This document shows positions 19,215-28,524 of a stretch of 64,000 nt of DNA, piece by piece (position 1 is the first letter of the stretch; every line of letters starts with the position of its first letter). The stretch is taken from NCBI RefSeq assembly GCF_015207825.1, contig NZ_JADEWC010000001.1:62001-126000 (forward strand), read 5' to 3'. Source of the DNA: Cyanobacterium stanieri LEGE 03274. GTDB taxonomy: Bacteria > Cyanobacteriota > Cyanobacteriia > Cyanobacteriales > Cyanobacteriaceae. Under the pieces are notes generated by a model, which made no database searches, was not told the DNA's origin, and worked only from the letters and a program-made list of their open reading frames with translations. A program made the position numbers and the translations under genes.

Positions 19215-19739
19215 ATGATTAAACTAGACTGGCGAGAAAGGGCGATCGCCCGTAAAATAGAACAAAATCCCTATTATCGTTTCCAAAATCTGTCTGAAAT
19301 TAGAGTAGGGGCAAAACTAGGTATTTCTATAGACGTAAATCAAGCCTGTGTCGATGATTGGTTAAGGCTTCCGGGGATTTCTATTACCCAAGCTCGTACC
19401 CTCGTAGAGATGAATAATTCGGGCATTCAAATCCTTTGTATAGAAGATTTAGCCGCCACCCTAGGCATTTCCGTAACCAAGATTGCTTTTTGGAAACCCA
19501 TTCTTAACTTTTCTTATTATGACCAAAATAGCTTCCATGCACCTCCAAAAATAAACCCCAATACAGCCACCCTAGAGCAACTAGAAGCCATCCCAAACCT
19601 TGATCATGACATGGCCTCTAAAATTATCAAAAATAGAGAGGAGGAGGGCAAATATCGTAATTTACCCCACTTACAGCAAAGATTATCTTTATCCCCTGAC
19701 TTTGTTTATCATCTCATGTATTATTTCCAATTTGATTAA
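19215..19739 (+). CDS. Helix-hairpin-helix (ComEA-like) protein
   Basis: 174 residues with two HhH units. The first is around VDDWLRLPGISITQARTLVEM (residues 46-66) and the second, with the classical INPNTATLEQLEAIPNL pattern and ASKIIKNREEEGKYRNLPHL, spans roughly residues 112-150. Such domains bind DNA through the backbone; in ComEA they serve DNA uptake. No signal peptide or membrane anchor is visible, so a cytoplasmic role is likely and competence is not implied. The frame ends shortly before the convergent ExoD-like gene. Confidence 0.75.
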   Translation: MIKLDWRERAIARKIEQNPYYRFQNLSEIRVGAKLGISIDVNQACVDDWLRLPGISITQARTLVEMNNSGIQILCIEDLAATLGISVTKIAFWKPILNFSYYDQNSFHAPPKINPNTATLEQLEAIPNLDHDMASKIIKNREEEGKYRNLPHLQQRLSLSPDFVYHLMYYFQFD

Positions 19740-19763
19740 GGTAAAAAGTAACAATAAAGGTTG

Positions 19764-20375
19764 CTATTTATTGATAAACTGCCAAAGGGAAGAACTTCCA
19801 ACGATTGCACCGAATATAATAGACGCAGATAAACATCCAGCGACAATACAAACAATCAAACCCAAAAGACAGATAAAACCATCATCCTCCTGTAAACCAA
19901 AAGCCGTGATGAAAATACCCACCGCAGGGGCGGTATTGGTGCCGGGGATGGGAATCATCATGGAAATGGCCATAAGGGCGATCGCACCGCCTAGAACAAT
20001 TTTACCAATATGGCTATTACAAACAGAAGTTAAACGGGGTTTAGTGATAGTTTCCAAGCGTTTGAGCCAGGGTAAACCCTTTTCCACAAAACCTTTAGCC
20101 ATAACCGTTTTCATTTTACCCCTCTTAAAGCGATTAGGTAACCAAGGTATTTGATAACCAATCATAAACTGAATCGCCAATAAAAGAATAAGTATGCCAA
20201 AAGGGATAGAATAACCTGGGGCAGGAATCGGCAACGCCGAAGGTAAAGACAAAATCAGTAACAGAAAGCCAAAAATGCGATCGCCCGCCAAAAGAAGAAT
20301 ATCATCAAAAAAAATAATATCCCCCCTTTCCTCAAGCAAAAAATAGCGCTCCAACTCAACCGATAACTTCGCCAT
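19764..20375 (-). CDS. ExoD-family membrane protein
   Basis: 203 residues with four or five hydrophobic segments, such as IFGFLLLILSLPSALPIPAP, PFGILILLLAIQFMIG, IALMAISMMIPIPGTN and FICLLGLIVCIVAGCL. The twin P-I-P motifs (ALPIPAPG, MIPIPGTN) and the internal repeat are characteristic of ExoD (PF06055), first described in rhizobial exopolysaccharide mutants. The biochemical role is unknown. The gene starts 22 bp after the hisZ stop on the same strand and may be co-transcribed with it. Confidence 0.82.
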   Translation of the reverse strand: MAKLSVELERYFLLEERGDIIFFDDILLLAGDRIFGFLLLILSLPSALPIPAPGYSIPFGILILLLAIQFMIGYQIPWLPNRFKRGKMKTVMAKGFVEKGLPWLKRLETITKPRLTSVCNSHIGKIVLGGAIALMAISMMIPIPGTNTAPAVGIFITAFGLQEDDGFICLLGLIVCIVAGCLSASIIFGAIVGSSSLWQFINK

Positions 20376-20397
20376 ACATTTTAATCACCTAGAAACA

Positions 20398-21609
20398 TTA
20401 AACAACTTCAATTTTAGGCATACCATCAGCCCCAATCCAAGCCAAATACTTAATACCTTCATCCTCAGCATAAAGCCTAATTTGCTCCGCCGAGCGATAT
20501 TGTAATTCTAACTCCACCCTGACAATATGTTCACTATGGCGCAACCTTTGGGCATAATCTAAAGCCATTTTTGCTGCCTCAGAATTTTCAGGAATAACCA
20601 GCCAATCACTAGGAGGAGTCGTTTTTGGTAAATTGGCCCCCGACAATAAACAACTATGTAAATCCTCAATATTAAAAGAAAAACCAATACCGGGATAATC
20701 CTCCTTTTGAGGATGGTATAAACCTAATAATTGATTATATCTTCCCCCCTGCCCCAATACACGAGGTTGACTATCACTAAAACCAACTACTTCAAAAACA
20801 ATCCCCGTATAATAATCAAAGGTTTGCACCAAACTTAAATCCAACACAATGGGCAGAGGCTTACCATAACTGTGATTTACCAACTCCAATAAATCCTCAA
20901 GATGCTTAACCGCTTTTCTGGTATCCCCATCAATATCTAGGCTACTAACTCTACTTAAAACCTGTTGCGCATTCCCTCTCAAATCAAATAACTCTAAAGC
21001 CTTAACCTTTAAATCCCCATCCAATTTTAACCCTTCCAAGGCAACACGATCTAAATTAGCCAAACAATTGAGAATATCTCCTCTGAGATGGCTAGGAAAT
21101 TGACTTAAAAGCCCCTTAGTTAATCCAGCATCCCCCAACAACAACTGCCATTCTTGAATACCTAACCTTTCCAAACAATTAGCCACCAAAAGAATGGTTT
21201 CCCCATCAGCCAAAAGTCCATCAGTAAAGAGTAATTCCACCCCAGCTTGATAAAATTCTAACTGTTTACCATGATGCCCCTCAGCACTGTTGCGAAACAC
21301 ATTGGCACGGTAACACAGCCTTTGCACCGTGTCATTCTGCATTCTCGTCACCGCAGCACGGGCAATGGAGGCCGTCAATTCTGGACGTAAGGCAAGATTT
21401 CCCTCTCCGATATTTTGTAAGGGTATCACCGTAGTAGGTTTGATCGCACCTCCTGCCATTAAAGTATCTAACCATTGAATAGTGGAAGTAACAATCCTTT
21501 TATAACCCCAATTTTGAAATACTTGCTGAAGTCGATCATTAATCCAGCTTTTTTGGGCAACTTCTAAGGGCAATAAGTCTCTAGCGCCTGCAGGGGCTTG
21601 ATGAAGCAT
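20398..21609 (-). CDS. hisZ: ATP phosphoribosyltransferase regulatory subunit
   Basis: 403 residues, related to histidyl-tRNA synthetase but lacking the tRNA-binding domain. It begins GARDLLPLEVAQKSWINDRL and has the class II motif 2 region NLALRPELTASIARAAV and FDYYTGIVFEVVG with VLGQGGRYNQLLG. This pattern is HisZ, the partner of the short form of HisG in the first step of histidine synthesis. HisS itself would usually be longer and carry a C-terminal anticodon domain of different sequence. The short HisG must be encoded elsewhere. Confidence 0.9.
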   Translation of the reverse strand: MLHQAPAGARDLLPLEVAQKSWINDRLQQVFQNWGYKRIVTSTIQWLDTLMAGGAIKPTTVIPLQNIGEGNLALRPELTASIARAAVTRMQNDTVQRLCYRANVFRNSAEGHHGKQLEFYQAGVELLFTDGLLADGETILLVANCLERLGIQEWQLLLGDAGLTKGLLSQFPSHLRGDILNCLANLDRVALEGLKLDGDLKVKALELFDLRGNAQQVLSRVSSLDIDGDTRKAVKHLEDLLELVNHSYGKPLPIVLDLSLVQTFDYYTGIVFEVVGFSDSQPRVLGQGGRYNQLLGLYHPQKEDYPGIGFSFNIEDLHSCLLSGANLPKTTPPSDWLVIPENSEAAKMALDYAQRLRHSEHIVRVELELQYRSAEQIRLYAEDEGIKYLAWIGADGMPKIEVV

Positions 21610-21662
21610 AGTCTGATTTTCGTTTAATTACTTGACAAACTTGGGCAAATTCACCGTTTATC

Positions 21663-22652
21663 CTACCATAAACGAATACCAAAAACCGTAGGACCTTCTT
21701 TTTTATCATCTTTATTTTTTCCTTTTCCTTTAGAAGATTTACCCTTTGTCTTTTTATTTTCTTCTAAAAATTCTTCTTTAATTTGTCTAACTATAGGCTC
21801 ATTAGGATTAAGAGAAAAGGCTTTATTATAATGAATTTTGCCGTAGGTTTTATTACCCTGTTTATAATAATAATAGGAAATTAAACCATGAACCTTAGGA
21901 TTAGCGTTATCGAGTTTAAGAGCCTCGCGCATATCTAAGATAGCCTGTTCCAGATTACCAATTTTAGCCGCATTTTCAGCATTAGCGATTAATCTATCTA
22001 ACCGATTAACACCTGCTTCGGCTTGAGGAGTAGCTTCTGTTTCGTTTTGAACTTGAGTGGTATTATTAGCGACGGTTTCTGGGGATGGTTGTTGGGTGAT
22101 AATCGCTTCAGATGATTGAATTTCTCCCACATTTCTTGAGCTACGGGAGATATTTTCCCGCCGTTGAGTTTCATTTTGAGACATTAAATAAACCATATTT
22201 AACTCACTGATGAGAGCTATTTTTGTGAGCACTGTGTTAATGTCTTGATATTGGTCAACTGCTATTTTTTGGACTAACTCATGGTAGAGTTTATCTCTAT
22301 TTTTTTCGGCTTGATGCAGGGTTTTAGCAATTTCGGTGCTAATGGTAATATCATTGACTTGGGAGGCTAATCTTCTACTCATTTCTGCAAAGATTAATTG
22401 ACATTCTTTCCTTAGTTTATCTTTATAAAGATTTTCATAGGCTGGATTAACTAATTTGGAGAGAATTTGACTTGCTTTTTCTTTTTCTTCGGGAGTTTCG
22501 GCACTACAGGTGTCGGGGTGCAATTGATAGGCAATTTTGAGATAGCGTAAACGAATGTCTTTGGCGCTAGCATCAATGGGTACACCTAAAATAGAGTAGT
22601 AGTCTTTTACTTCGTATTTAAATAGTCCATACTTGACATTGATGTTCATCAT
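21663..22652 (-). CDS. J-domain protein with C-terminal TPR-like repeats
   Basis: 329 residues. Residues 15-80 form a J domain (YYSILGVPIDASAKDIRLRY, with the HPD tripeptide in QLHPDTCSA), which should stimulate an Hsp70 partner. A helical middle and a Gln/Thr-rich linker lead to one or two tetratricopeptide-like repeats (IGNLEQAILDMREALKLDNA, GKIHYNKAFSLNPNEP). The tail is lysine-rich (KKTKGKSSKGKGKNKDDKKE). The zinc-finger domain of classical DnaJ is absent, so this is a specialised co-chaperone. Two ATG codons (22652, 22649) are adjacent. Confidence 0.82.
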   Translation of the reverse strand: MMNINVKYGLFKYEVKDYYSILGVPIDASAKDIRLRYLKIAYQLHPDTCSAETPEEKEKASQILSKLVNPAYENLYKDKLRKECQLIFAEMSRRLASQVNDITISTEIAKTLHQAEKNRDKLYHELVQKIAVDQYQDINTVLTKIALISELNMVYLMSQNETQRRENISRSSRNVGEIQSSEAIITQQPSPETVANNTTQVQNETEATPQAEAGVNRLDRLIANAENAAKIGNLEQAILDMREALKLDNANPKVHGLISYYYYKQGNKTYGKIHYNKAFSLNPNEPIVRQIKEEFLEENKKTKGKSSKGKGKNKDDKKEGPTVFGIRLW

Positions 22653-23127
22653 ATAATTGTGCTGTTTTATGGGTTGCCTATATTTGAATTATATATAAGT
22701 ATTTAACTATTTAACCTCAATTCGGGATAACGGGTTATGGGTAGCACAAGTTTTGGGGTGTAGGTTAGAGGTGTGATGTTGTTTAATTACGGTGTGAAAT
22801 ATATTTTGATGATCAAAACTATTGATTATTAAAAATATTACCACTATTGCCCATTCCCTGCCTTCCTATGAAGATGTTAAACTCAGGCTACCTATCAATC
22901 AATTATTGATAAACCCATTGACAGAGGGTAAACAATCGATATATTGTACTACGATACCGCTAGTTGATATTTTTGGGATGTCAAAGGTATCACTGATGGT
23001 TTTATTTATCTTACCCTAAATAATGTGGGTTTTGTTTAATCATAGATAGTCACAAGTTTTCGCAAACATAGAGATTAATAATTTTAATTAACTAGCTGAA
23101 TTAAAGTATAAAAGTATAGGAGAAAAA
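22653..23127. other. Intergenic upstream of tpiA
   Basis: 475 bp. It contains a CAATTCGGGATAACGGG stretch and G-rich tracts similar to other intergenic repeats here, and a 65-codon open frame without features of a gene. The tpiA promoter should lie near the right end but no clear boxes are named. Confidence 0.5.
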
Positions 23128-23853
23128 GTGCGTAGAATTATTATTGCTGGTAACTGGAAAATGCACAAAACTCAGAGAGAATCTTTAGAGTTTTTACAAG
23201 GTTTTTTACCTCACTTAGAAGATACCCCCGAAAAAAGAGAGGTAGTTTTATGTGTACCTTTCACCAGTTTAAATTTTATGTCAAAAAATTTACATGGTAG
23301 CCGAGTTAAACTAGGGGCGCAAAATATCCACTGGGCGAAGGAAGGGGCTTTCACTGGGGAGGTTTCTGGAGCTATGTTAACGGAAATTGGTTTAAATTAT
23401 GTTATTGTGGGCCATAGTGAGCGTCGTCAGTATTTTGGAGAAACTGATGAGACTGTCAATAAGAGATTGTTGGCGGCACAAAGTCACGGTTTAACTCCTA
23501 TTTTGTGTGTGGGTGAAAGTAAAGCCCAGAGAGATGGGGGGGAAACTGAACAAGTTATTTTTGACCAACTTAAAAAAGGTTTGGTAGATGTTGATCAGGA
23601 TAACTTAATTATAGCATATGAACCCATATGGGCGATTGGTACTGGGGATACTTGCGAAGCAACGGAGGCTAATCGGGTTATCGGTTTGATTCGTGGGCAG
23701 TTAACGAATAAGGATGTTACTATCCAGTATGGTGGTTCGGTAAAACCTGATAATGTGGATGAAATTATGGCACAATCTGACATTGATGGGGCTTTAGTGG
23801 GGGGCGCTAGTCTCCAGGCTGATAGTTTTGCTAGGTTGGTTAATTATCGATAA
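23128..23853 (+). CDS. tpiA: Triosephosphate isomerase
   Basis: 241 residues, normal length. It interconverts dihydroxyacetone phosphate and glyceraldehyde 3-phosphate in glycolysis and the Calvin cycle. The active-site lysine lies in AGNWKMHK, the catalytic histidine in [12 protein letters not shown], the catalytic glutamate in [11 protein letters not shown], and the phosphate loop in [10 protein letters not shown] with VGGASL. The start is a GTG at 23128 with AGGAG 5 nt upstream. Confidence 0.98.
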   Translation: MRRIIIAGNWKMHKTQRESLEFLQGFLPHLEDTPEKREVVLCVPFTSLNFMSKNLHGSRVKLGAQNIHWAKEGAFTGEVSGAMLTEIGLNYVIVGHSERRQYFGETDETVNKRLLAAQSHGLTPILCVGESKAQRDGGETEQVIFDQLKKGLVDVDQDNLIIAYEPIWAIGTGDTCEATEANRVIGLIRGQLTNKDVTIQYGGSVKPDNVDEIMAQSDIDGALVGGASLQADSFARLVNYR

Positions 23854-23963
23854 GTCGTTGCTGATTTTAGGTATAATTTGTCATTAGGGTGGGCAATAGG
23901 CAGTGGTTTAATTTGATTAATGATCGTTTTAAATCATTGTCCATTGTCTATGTCTATTTTTTA

Positions 23964-25169
23964 CTAATCATCCTTGGGGTGTTTAGCGATGCCTAGTTTA
24001 ATGAGATTTTTTTCTAAAATTTGAATAAAGTTAGCGTCTTTGAGGTATATTTGCCGATCGCCCCCAGGATATAATAAATAAAGGTTAGTGCTATTCTTAT
24101 CAATAAAGGTAAAAGCCTGTTTAAATTGTATTCCGTTAGATTTAATGGGTGCGTCAAAGTGCGCTGGGATAATATATTCAAAATTCCATAAAGATACCAA
24201 ATTCGCCCAATTTAAAACCTTTTTCGAGGCTTGGGGTAAAATAAGGCTTTCAAGGATAGGGGCTACTAAAAGACGGTTACGGATGGCCATAAATGAGGTT
24301 TGCCACCCCGATAACCAACGGAAGGGAAAAAGCCCAAAATAATTACGACGACTACGGTTAGGCGCATTGATGGCGTTGATAATTAATTCTTTTAAACCCA
24401 CCGTATCAATCATACTCGGGCGAAAATAAAGGGCAAATAGACATATTCTTTGCCATCCTTTGAGACGGTTAAATTCATTGTCAGGCAAGTCATCAAGGGC
24501 CGTTTCACGGGCATGGAAAAGTAAAGGGAAGGGGTTTAATTGGACAATTTCGGGAGGTTTTTCGGGAATAGATATAACCGTATCCGTCACCAATAGGGTA
24601 CGAGATGATTTATGATACATGGCAACCTCGGAAAATGAGCCTTGGGTTAAGTCAATGTCGAGGATATGATATTCAAATTCCTTGGCAAAGGGAGATTCCC
24701 GCCAATCGAGGGGTAAAAATTTTGTTCTATTGATGGGGAAACCCACCCAAGATAATGGTAAACGAAAAGGGAAAGTCCATTGACTGGGTACACAATAAAT
24801 CTCGGCGTAGGGGAAGCGACGGGCAAAAGGGGGTACAAATATTTTATGTTCTAACCCTGAACTTGTAGAGTGGATAATATATTTAATGTTGCCATGGAGT
24901 GCCTCCAATTCTCTCACTAATTTTACACATTCTTGGGTAGGGGCGATCGGGCAATATACCAATAAACCCCCCTCCTCCAACTTCACCACCGTCATGCGAA
25001 TAGGCACAACCGCATATAACAACCCATGAGGTTGCTCAAAAGTCCAAATCTTATCTTTTAATACTTCCTTTCTGATGGTTGCCCTACGATTATAGGGATA
25101 GAGGGGTAATAAAAACCACCAGCCCCATTTTTGCTCTTTATTACTATTAATACTCACGTCAATGGACAA
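23964..25169 (-). CDS. DUF4336-domain protein
   Basis: 401 residues. The sequence WTFEQPHGLLYAVVPIRMTVVKL, IKYIIHSTSSGLEHKIF and TLLVTDTVISIP fits DUF4336, a domain found mostly in cyanobacteria, algae and plants with a metallo-beta-lactamase-like outline but without the canonical HxHxDH metal motif. The role is unknown. A long C-terminal part (about residues 230-400) has several aromatic-rich stretches (NYFGLFPFRWLSGW). The start may be TTG at 25169 or GTG at 25157; neither has a good ribosome-binding site. Confidence 0.75.
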   Translation of the reverse strand: MSIDVSINSNKEQKWGWWFLLPLYPYNRRATIRKEVLKDKIWTFEQPHGLLYAVVPIRMTVVKLEEGGLLVYCPIAPTQECVKLVRELEALHGNIKYIIHSTSSGLEHKIFVPPFARRFPYAEIYCVPSQWTFPFRLPLSWVGFPINRTKFLPLDWRESPFAKEFEYHILDIDLTQGSFSEVAMYHKSSRTLLVTDTVISIPEKPPEIVQLNPFPLLFHARETALDDLPDNEFNRLKGWQRICLFALYFRPSMIDTVGLKELIINAINAPNRSRRNYFGLFPFRWLSGWQTSFMAIRNRLLVAPILESLILPQASKKVLNWANLVSLWNFEYIIPAHFDAPIKSNGIQFKQAFTFIDKNSTNLYLLYPGGDRQIYLKDANFIQILEKNLIKLGIAKHPKDD

Positions 25170-25354
25170 TTAAATATTTATATTACTTCTTTATTAGTCT
25201 TAAAATAGCTTGTAGAAAAATAATGTTTTCAACTCCAATAAGCCATAGAAATTAAGAACTTCATCCTCTATCTTAACAATTTAGATACAAGCAAGACAAA
25301 CTAGAAATAACTTTAATTTAATTGTCCATTGTTCATTCTTAATTGTCAATTATT

Positions 25355-25903
25355 TTAATTGATACCCAATAATTCCACATCAAAAATCAGAGTAGCATTA
25401 GGAGGAATGACACCACCAGCGCCCCTAGCCCCATAACCTAAATCTGGGGGAATAATGAGAGTAGTTTTGTCACCAATTTTCATATTAGCAACCCCTTCAT
25501 CCCATCCTTTAATAACTTGCCCTACTCCTATGGTAAAGGTAAAAGGTTGGTTTCTATCTTTTGAGCTATCAAATTTTTTACCTCTCTTATAACCTTCTTC
25601 TGCTAAATAACCAGTGTAATGCACCGTTACTTTTTGCCCCCTAGTGGGAGATTCTCCATCCCCTGCCTCAGTTTGCACAGAAATTAAACCAGTAGAAGAA
25701 GTTTGAGCGTTAGATAAATCGATTTCCATATTTCCTGTTTCCATAAGTTGACTTGCACTAGCCACCAAAGTGGGTGACTCTGCCTGAATTTCTTGGGTGG
25801 TAGTTGATGCCACCGCACTGGAATTATTGTTAAAAATCACGGAGAAAATTAACATCCCAGCACATACAAAAATAATGCCTAAGCTAATGACAATCGGTTT
25901 CAT
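25355..25903 (-). CDS. FKBP-type peptidyl-prolyl isomerase
   Basis: 182 residues. An N-terminal hydrophobic segment ([21 protein letters not shown]) acts as signal or membrane anchor, followed by a low-complexity linker of about 50 residues and one FKBP domain (residues 75-182). The domain has [43 protein letters not shown] and [20 protein letters not shown], all conserved in active FKBPs. It should assist proline isomerisation of exported proteins in the periplasm or thylakoid lumen. Single gene on the minus strand next to the Argonaute gene, with 163 bp between. Confidence 0.92.
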   Translation of the reverse strand: MKPIVISLGIIFVCAGMLIFSVIFNNNSSAVASTTTQEIQAESPTLVASASQLMETGNMEIDLSNAQTSSTGLISVQTEAGDGESPTRGQKVTVHYTGYLAEEGYKRGKKFDSSKDRNQPFTFTIGVGQVIKGWDEGVANMKIGDKTTLIIPPDLGYGARGAGGVIPPNATLIFDVELLGIN

Positions 25904-26066
25904 TTTTTATTAAATGTCTTGAAGTCATTTTTAATTGTCTATGATTAACGAGCAAATGTCTATGGAGTAACTTTAATTCCTGCAATAAAATTCTAGTGGT
26001 GGAGTGAATTGATAATGGAGAATTGGTAATGATGATTTTGTTATGCTTGAATTGAGCAAAATCTAA

Positions 26067-28256
26067 TTAAACGCTAATGAGTTTTTCCCTATCTACATTT
26101 TGTAAAACACTCACACTACCCATTCTTTGCATCTCCTTACTACTCTTATCCGCAAGATGTAACACCCAAGGCAAACGAGAGGCACTATAACCACTAGCGG
26201 GGTTAAGTTGGGCGAGATGATAGGTTTGTAAGGCAAGAATATTCAAAGGCGCATCTCCATATTCATGGATAACCTTAAGGGGTTTTACACTACCGATGTT
26301 TTTATTCACAGGTTGATGGGTGACGATGGAAAAAGACTTACTGTTATTCATAAAAAAAACTGTGCCGGATGGGGCATCATAATATTTATCGCTTTGGGGG
26401 TTAAAACATCCCATTCTACCTGTGCCACTTTTTCTCACACTGAGGATGTCGAGGGCTATTTGTTGTTGTTTTAATTCCTCTATGGTTAGGCTAAATTCTT
26501 CTTTTTGCACTAATCCATCTCTCATAATTAAGATTCGGTGGGGATAACGATCGCACTTATGATAAAATTTCAAAACTAGGTTAGAAATTATTTGCCAAAC
26601 TACTTTCCCTGAAATAGCCTCTCCCCGTTGCACATCGGGCAATTCCCATCCTAAACTTTGCCCATCGGCTAAAATAGCATACGCTGGAGTACCATAGTAT
26701 AACTGACGATTTGTCCCTGTATCAAAGCCAATAATTAAGTCCGCCGTTTGAGCATAGTTAGAGGGCTTTAAATGCACTGTTTGCCATTGGGCTTTACACA
26801 ATAATCCTAACACCACATTAGTGGCTTTGTAAGCGTTTGCCTTGGGTTTTGCAATGATAAATTGTGTGGCAATACCTGCACTAAAGGCAGATTTTCTAAT
26901 CTCAATTTTTTTTGTATTACCTAAACGCTCTTTTAACACTACTAAAACTGTTTTAATACCCTCATCTGCCCATTTTTGCCAAAACATTTTTCTTTCTAAA
27001 TCATGATGGGGAAAATCTTGAGCATTGCGATAGGATTGATAATTAATTTCAACATCACTACTTCTAGCAATATCTAATAAACATTTTTCTACTTCTGCAG
27101 GATATTGATGCGCGTCATTGTATAAATTTAAACAACCTAATTTTAATTCCCCTACCTTTGCACAGCCTTTTTGTCTTACTTGACTAACTTTATTTACCTT
27201 TCCTTTTTTAGCTAAAATTTCTGCTTCAGGTAATTTAAAACCAGTCACTTTTATGGCTTCACATTTGTAGTTTTTATCATCAACTTGATAGATTTTAGTG
27301 GCAATTTCATTAGCAATAAAGGTAGATTCATCAATACGTTGTTGGAAAGATTTTTTAATCAGTTGAAATACTTCTTGAACTTCTTTTTTTTCCTCAAAAT
27401 CTGTATTTTCTGCCACATGGGCTAACATTTCCATGGTAAGGGAAGGAGATACTCGAGAGGATAAATGGGGAATTAATTGATTATTAAAACCATTGGCTTT
27501 TTTAACTAAAATTAACTGAGAATTCTTGATTTCTTTTTCTGTTGCCCCCCTTTCTCGATGATATTGTGCAAGGCTGGTTTGGGTATTTTCAATCATCATT
27601 GTTTCTGGATTTTCATCGGTGATGTCTTTTAATATCCAGCTAAGATATTTACCCTCTATTTTGTAAGTATTTCTCATATACTTAAAAGGTGCATCGGGAT
27701 ATTTCTCTAACCATTGTTGTAATGTCCAAGGGGTATAAAAGCGATGATGGCTATCGATTTCCAAGAATAGTCTGCCATCGGCGGCAATATCTACATCTAT
27801 TTTTTTTCCTCTATGTACTTCCCAACCTTCTCCATATTTGGCTGTGCCTTCTTGCCCTGTTATCCACCATATAATTCCTTCGTTGGTTTTTTGGATGGCA
27901 CTATGTTTATGTTTTTTTAGTTGTTTATATAGGTTATTTCTTTCTATTTTTTCGAGGGCTTTTCTTTGGTTTAAATTATCTGGATTTAGTGTTATTTTAT
28001 TAATTAATTGTAATGTCCAATTTTCTGTAGATAGTTTTTCTTCGTCTATTTCTTCTCTGGTAATAATGGTATTTTGAAATATTGCTCCTACTACTTTTAT
28101 ATCATACAAAATACGGGCGATCGCCCTTAATTCCTGTCCTGTTTCGCTCCATTGATGAAATGAGCATTGATATTGATAAACTTCCCTTTCTTTTTCCGAT
28201 AATTGTTTAACAAAAAACTTATTTAAAACTAATCCAACCTTAGTTAAATGAACCAC
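26067..28256 (-). CDS. ago: Prokaryotic Argonaute (long, catalytically complete)
   Basis: 729 residues with full-length N, L1, PAZ, L2, MID and PIWI layout and close resemblance to the Synechococcus elongatus Argonaute, a DNA-guided DNA nuclease. Shared stretches include GLVLNKFFVK at the N terminus, GWEVHRGKKIDVDI and HHRFYTPWTLQQWLEKYPDAP in the first half, and RLPWVLHLADKSSKEMQR near the end. The PIWI tetrad appears intact: D512 (IGFDTGTN), E546 (QRGEAISG), D580 (LIMRDGLV) and D703 (HLADKSS). The MID region holds KGCAKVGELKLGCLNLYN. The GTG at 28256 is the likely start, with AGGG upstream. Neighbours are housekeeping genes (fkbp and cobA); no accessory nuclease, helicase or Cas4 gene is adjacent. 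Likely role is defence against plasmids or processing of replicon ends, by analogy. Confidence 0.95.
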   Translation of the reverse strand: MVHLTKVGLVLNKFFVKQLSEKEREVYQYQCSFHQWSETGQELRAIARILYDIKVVGAIFQNTIITREEIDEEKLSTENWTLQLINKITLNPDNLNQRKALEKIERNNLYKQLKKHKHSAIQKTNEGIIWWITGQEGTAKYGEGWEVHRGKKIDVDIAADGRLFLEIDSHHRFYTPWTLQQWLEKYPDAPFKYMRNTYKIEGKYLSWILKDITDENPETMMIENTQTSLAQYHRERGATEKEIKNSQLILVKKANGFNNQLIPHLSSRVSPSLTMEMLAHVAENTDFEEKKEVQEVFQLIKKSFQQRIDESTFIANEIATKIYQVDDKNYKCEAIKVTGFKLPEAEILAKKGKVNKVSQVRQKGCAKVGELKLGCLNLYNDAHQYPAEVEKCLLDIARSSDVEINYQSYRNAQDFPHHDLERKMFWQKWADEGIKTVLVVLKERLGNTKKIEIRKSAFSAGIATQFIIAKPKANAYKATNVVLGLLCKAQWQTVHLKPSNYAQTADLIIGFDTGTNRQLYYGTPAYAILADGQSLGWELPDVQRGEAISGKVVWQIISNLVLKFYHKCDRYPHRILIMRDGLVQKEEFSLTIEELKQQQIALDILSVRKSGTGRMGCFNPQSDKYYDAPSGTVFFMNNSKSFSIVTHQPVNKNIGSVKPLKVIHEYGDAPLNILALQTYHLAQLNPASGYSASRLPWVLHLADKSSKEMQRMGSVSVLQNVDREKLISV

Positions 28257-28337
28257 ATTAATAACCCTATCATTAACCTATTCAAACATTTTATGATAGT
28301 TGATGGTCAAAAAAATTAAAAATACCACAAAAATATT

Positions 28338-28453
28338 AGCATTGCACGGGTTATGGTATGAAATATGGTTGAATTACACTAAAAACCAAGACTTCTAAAT
28401 ATTATAACCGTTCCCTTCCTCAACGAGAAATCATACCTAAAATCGGCAACGCT
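28338..28453 (+). repeat. Dispersed repeat family B, complete copy
   Basis: 116 bp bounded by AGCATTGC and GCAACGCT, imperfect inverted repeats. It matches, in opposite orientation, the element at 57323-57437 over its whole length, including TTCCCTTCCTCAACGAGAAA and GGTATGAAA. No open frame inside. It lies upstream of the Argonaute gene. Confidence 0.75.
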
Positions 28454-28524
28454 AAATATTATCAGTATTCCCCGTGGTTATGGAGGGAAGTCGAGATGTC
28501 CTATTCCCTGCCTAAAATTGTAAT

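Noticed and set aside
19600-20154. 184-codon frame on the plus strand overlapping the HhH gene and ExoD gene
   Set aside because: It overlaps two well-supported genes, and the translation mirrors the conserved ExoD reading frame.
20398-21609. Histidyl-tRNA synthetase
   Set aside because: The protein follows the HisZ pattern and lacks the typical C-terminal anticodon-binding domain.
22822-23019. 65-codon frame upstream of tpiA
   Set aside because: Lies in repeat-like intergenic sequence, no ribosome-binding site and no recognisable protein character.
26067-28453. Argonaute as part of a multi-gene defence island
   Set aside because: Flanking genes are an FKBP isomerase and cobA; no other defence gene could be recognised within several kilobases.
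28257-28524. Riboswitch upstream of cobA
   Set aside because: The region lies downstream of cobA, not upstream, and is filled by a dispersed repeat.
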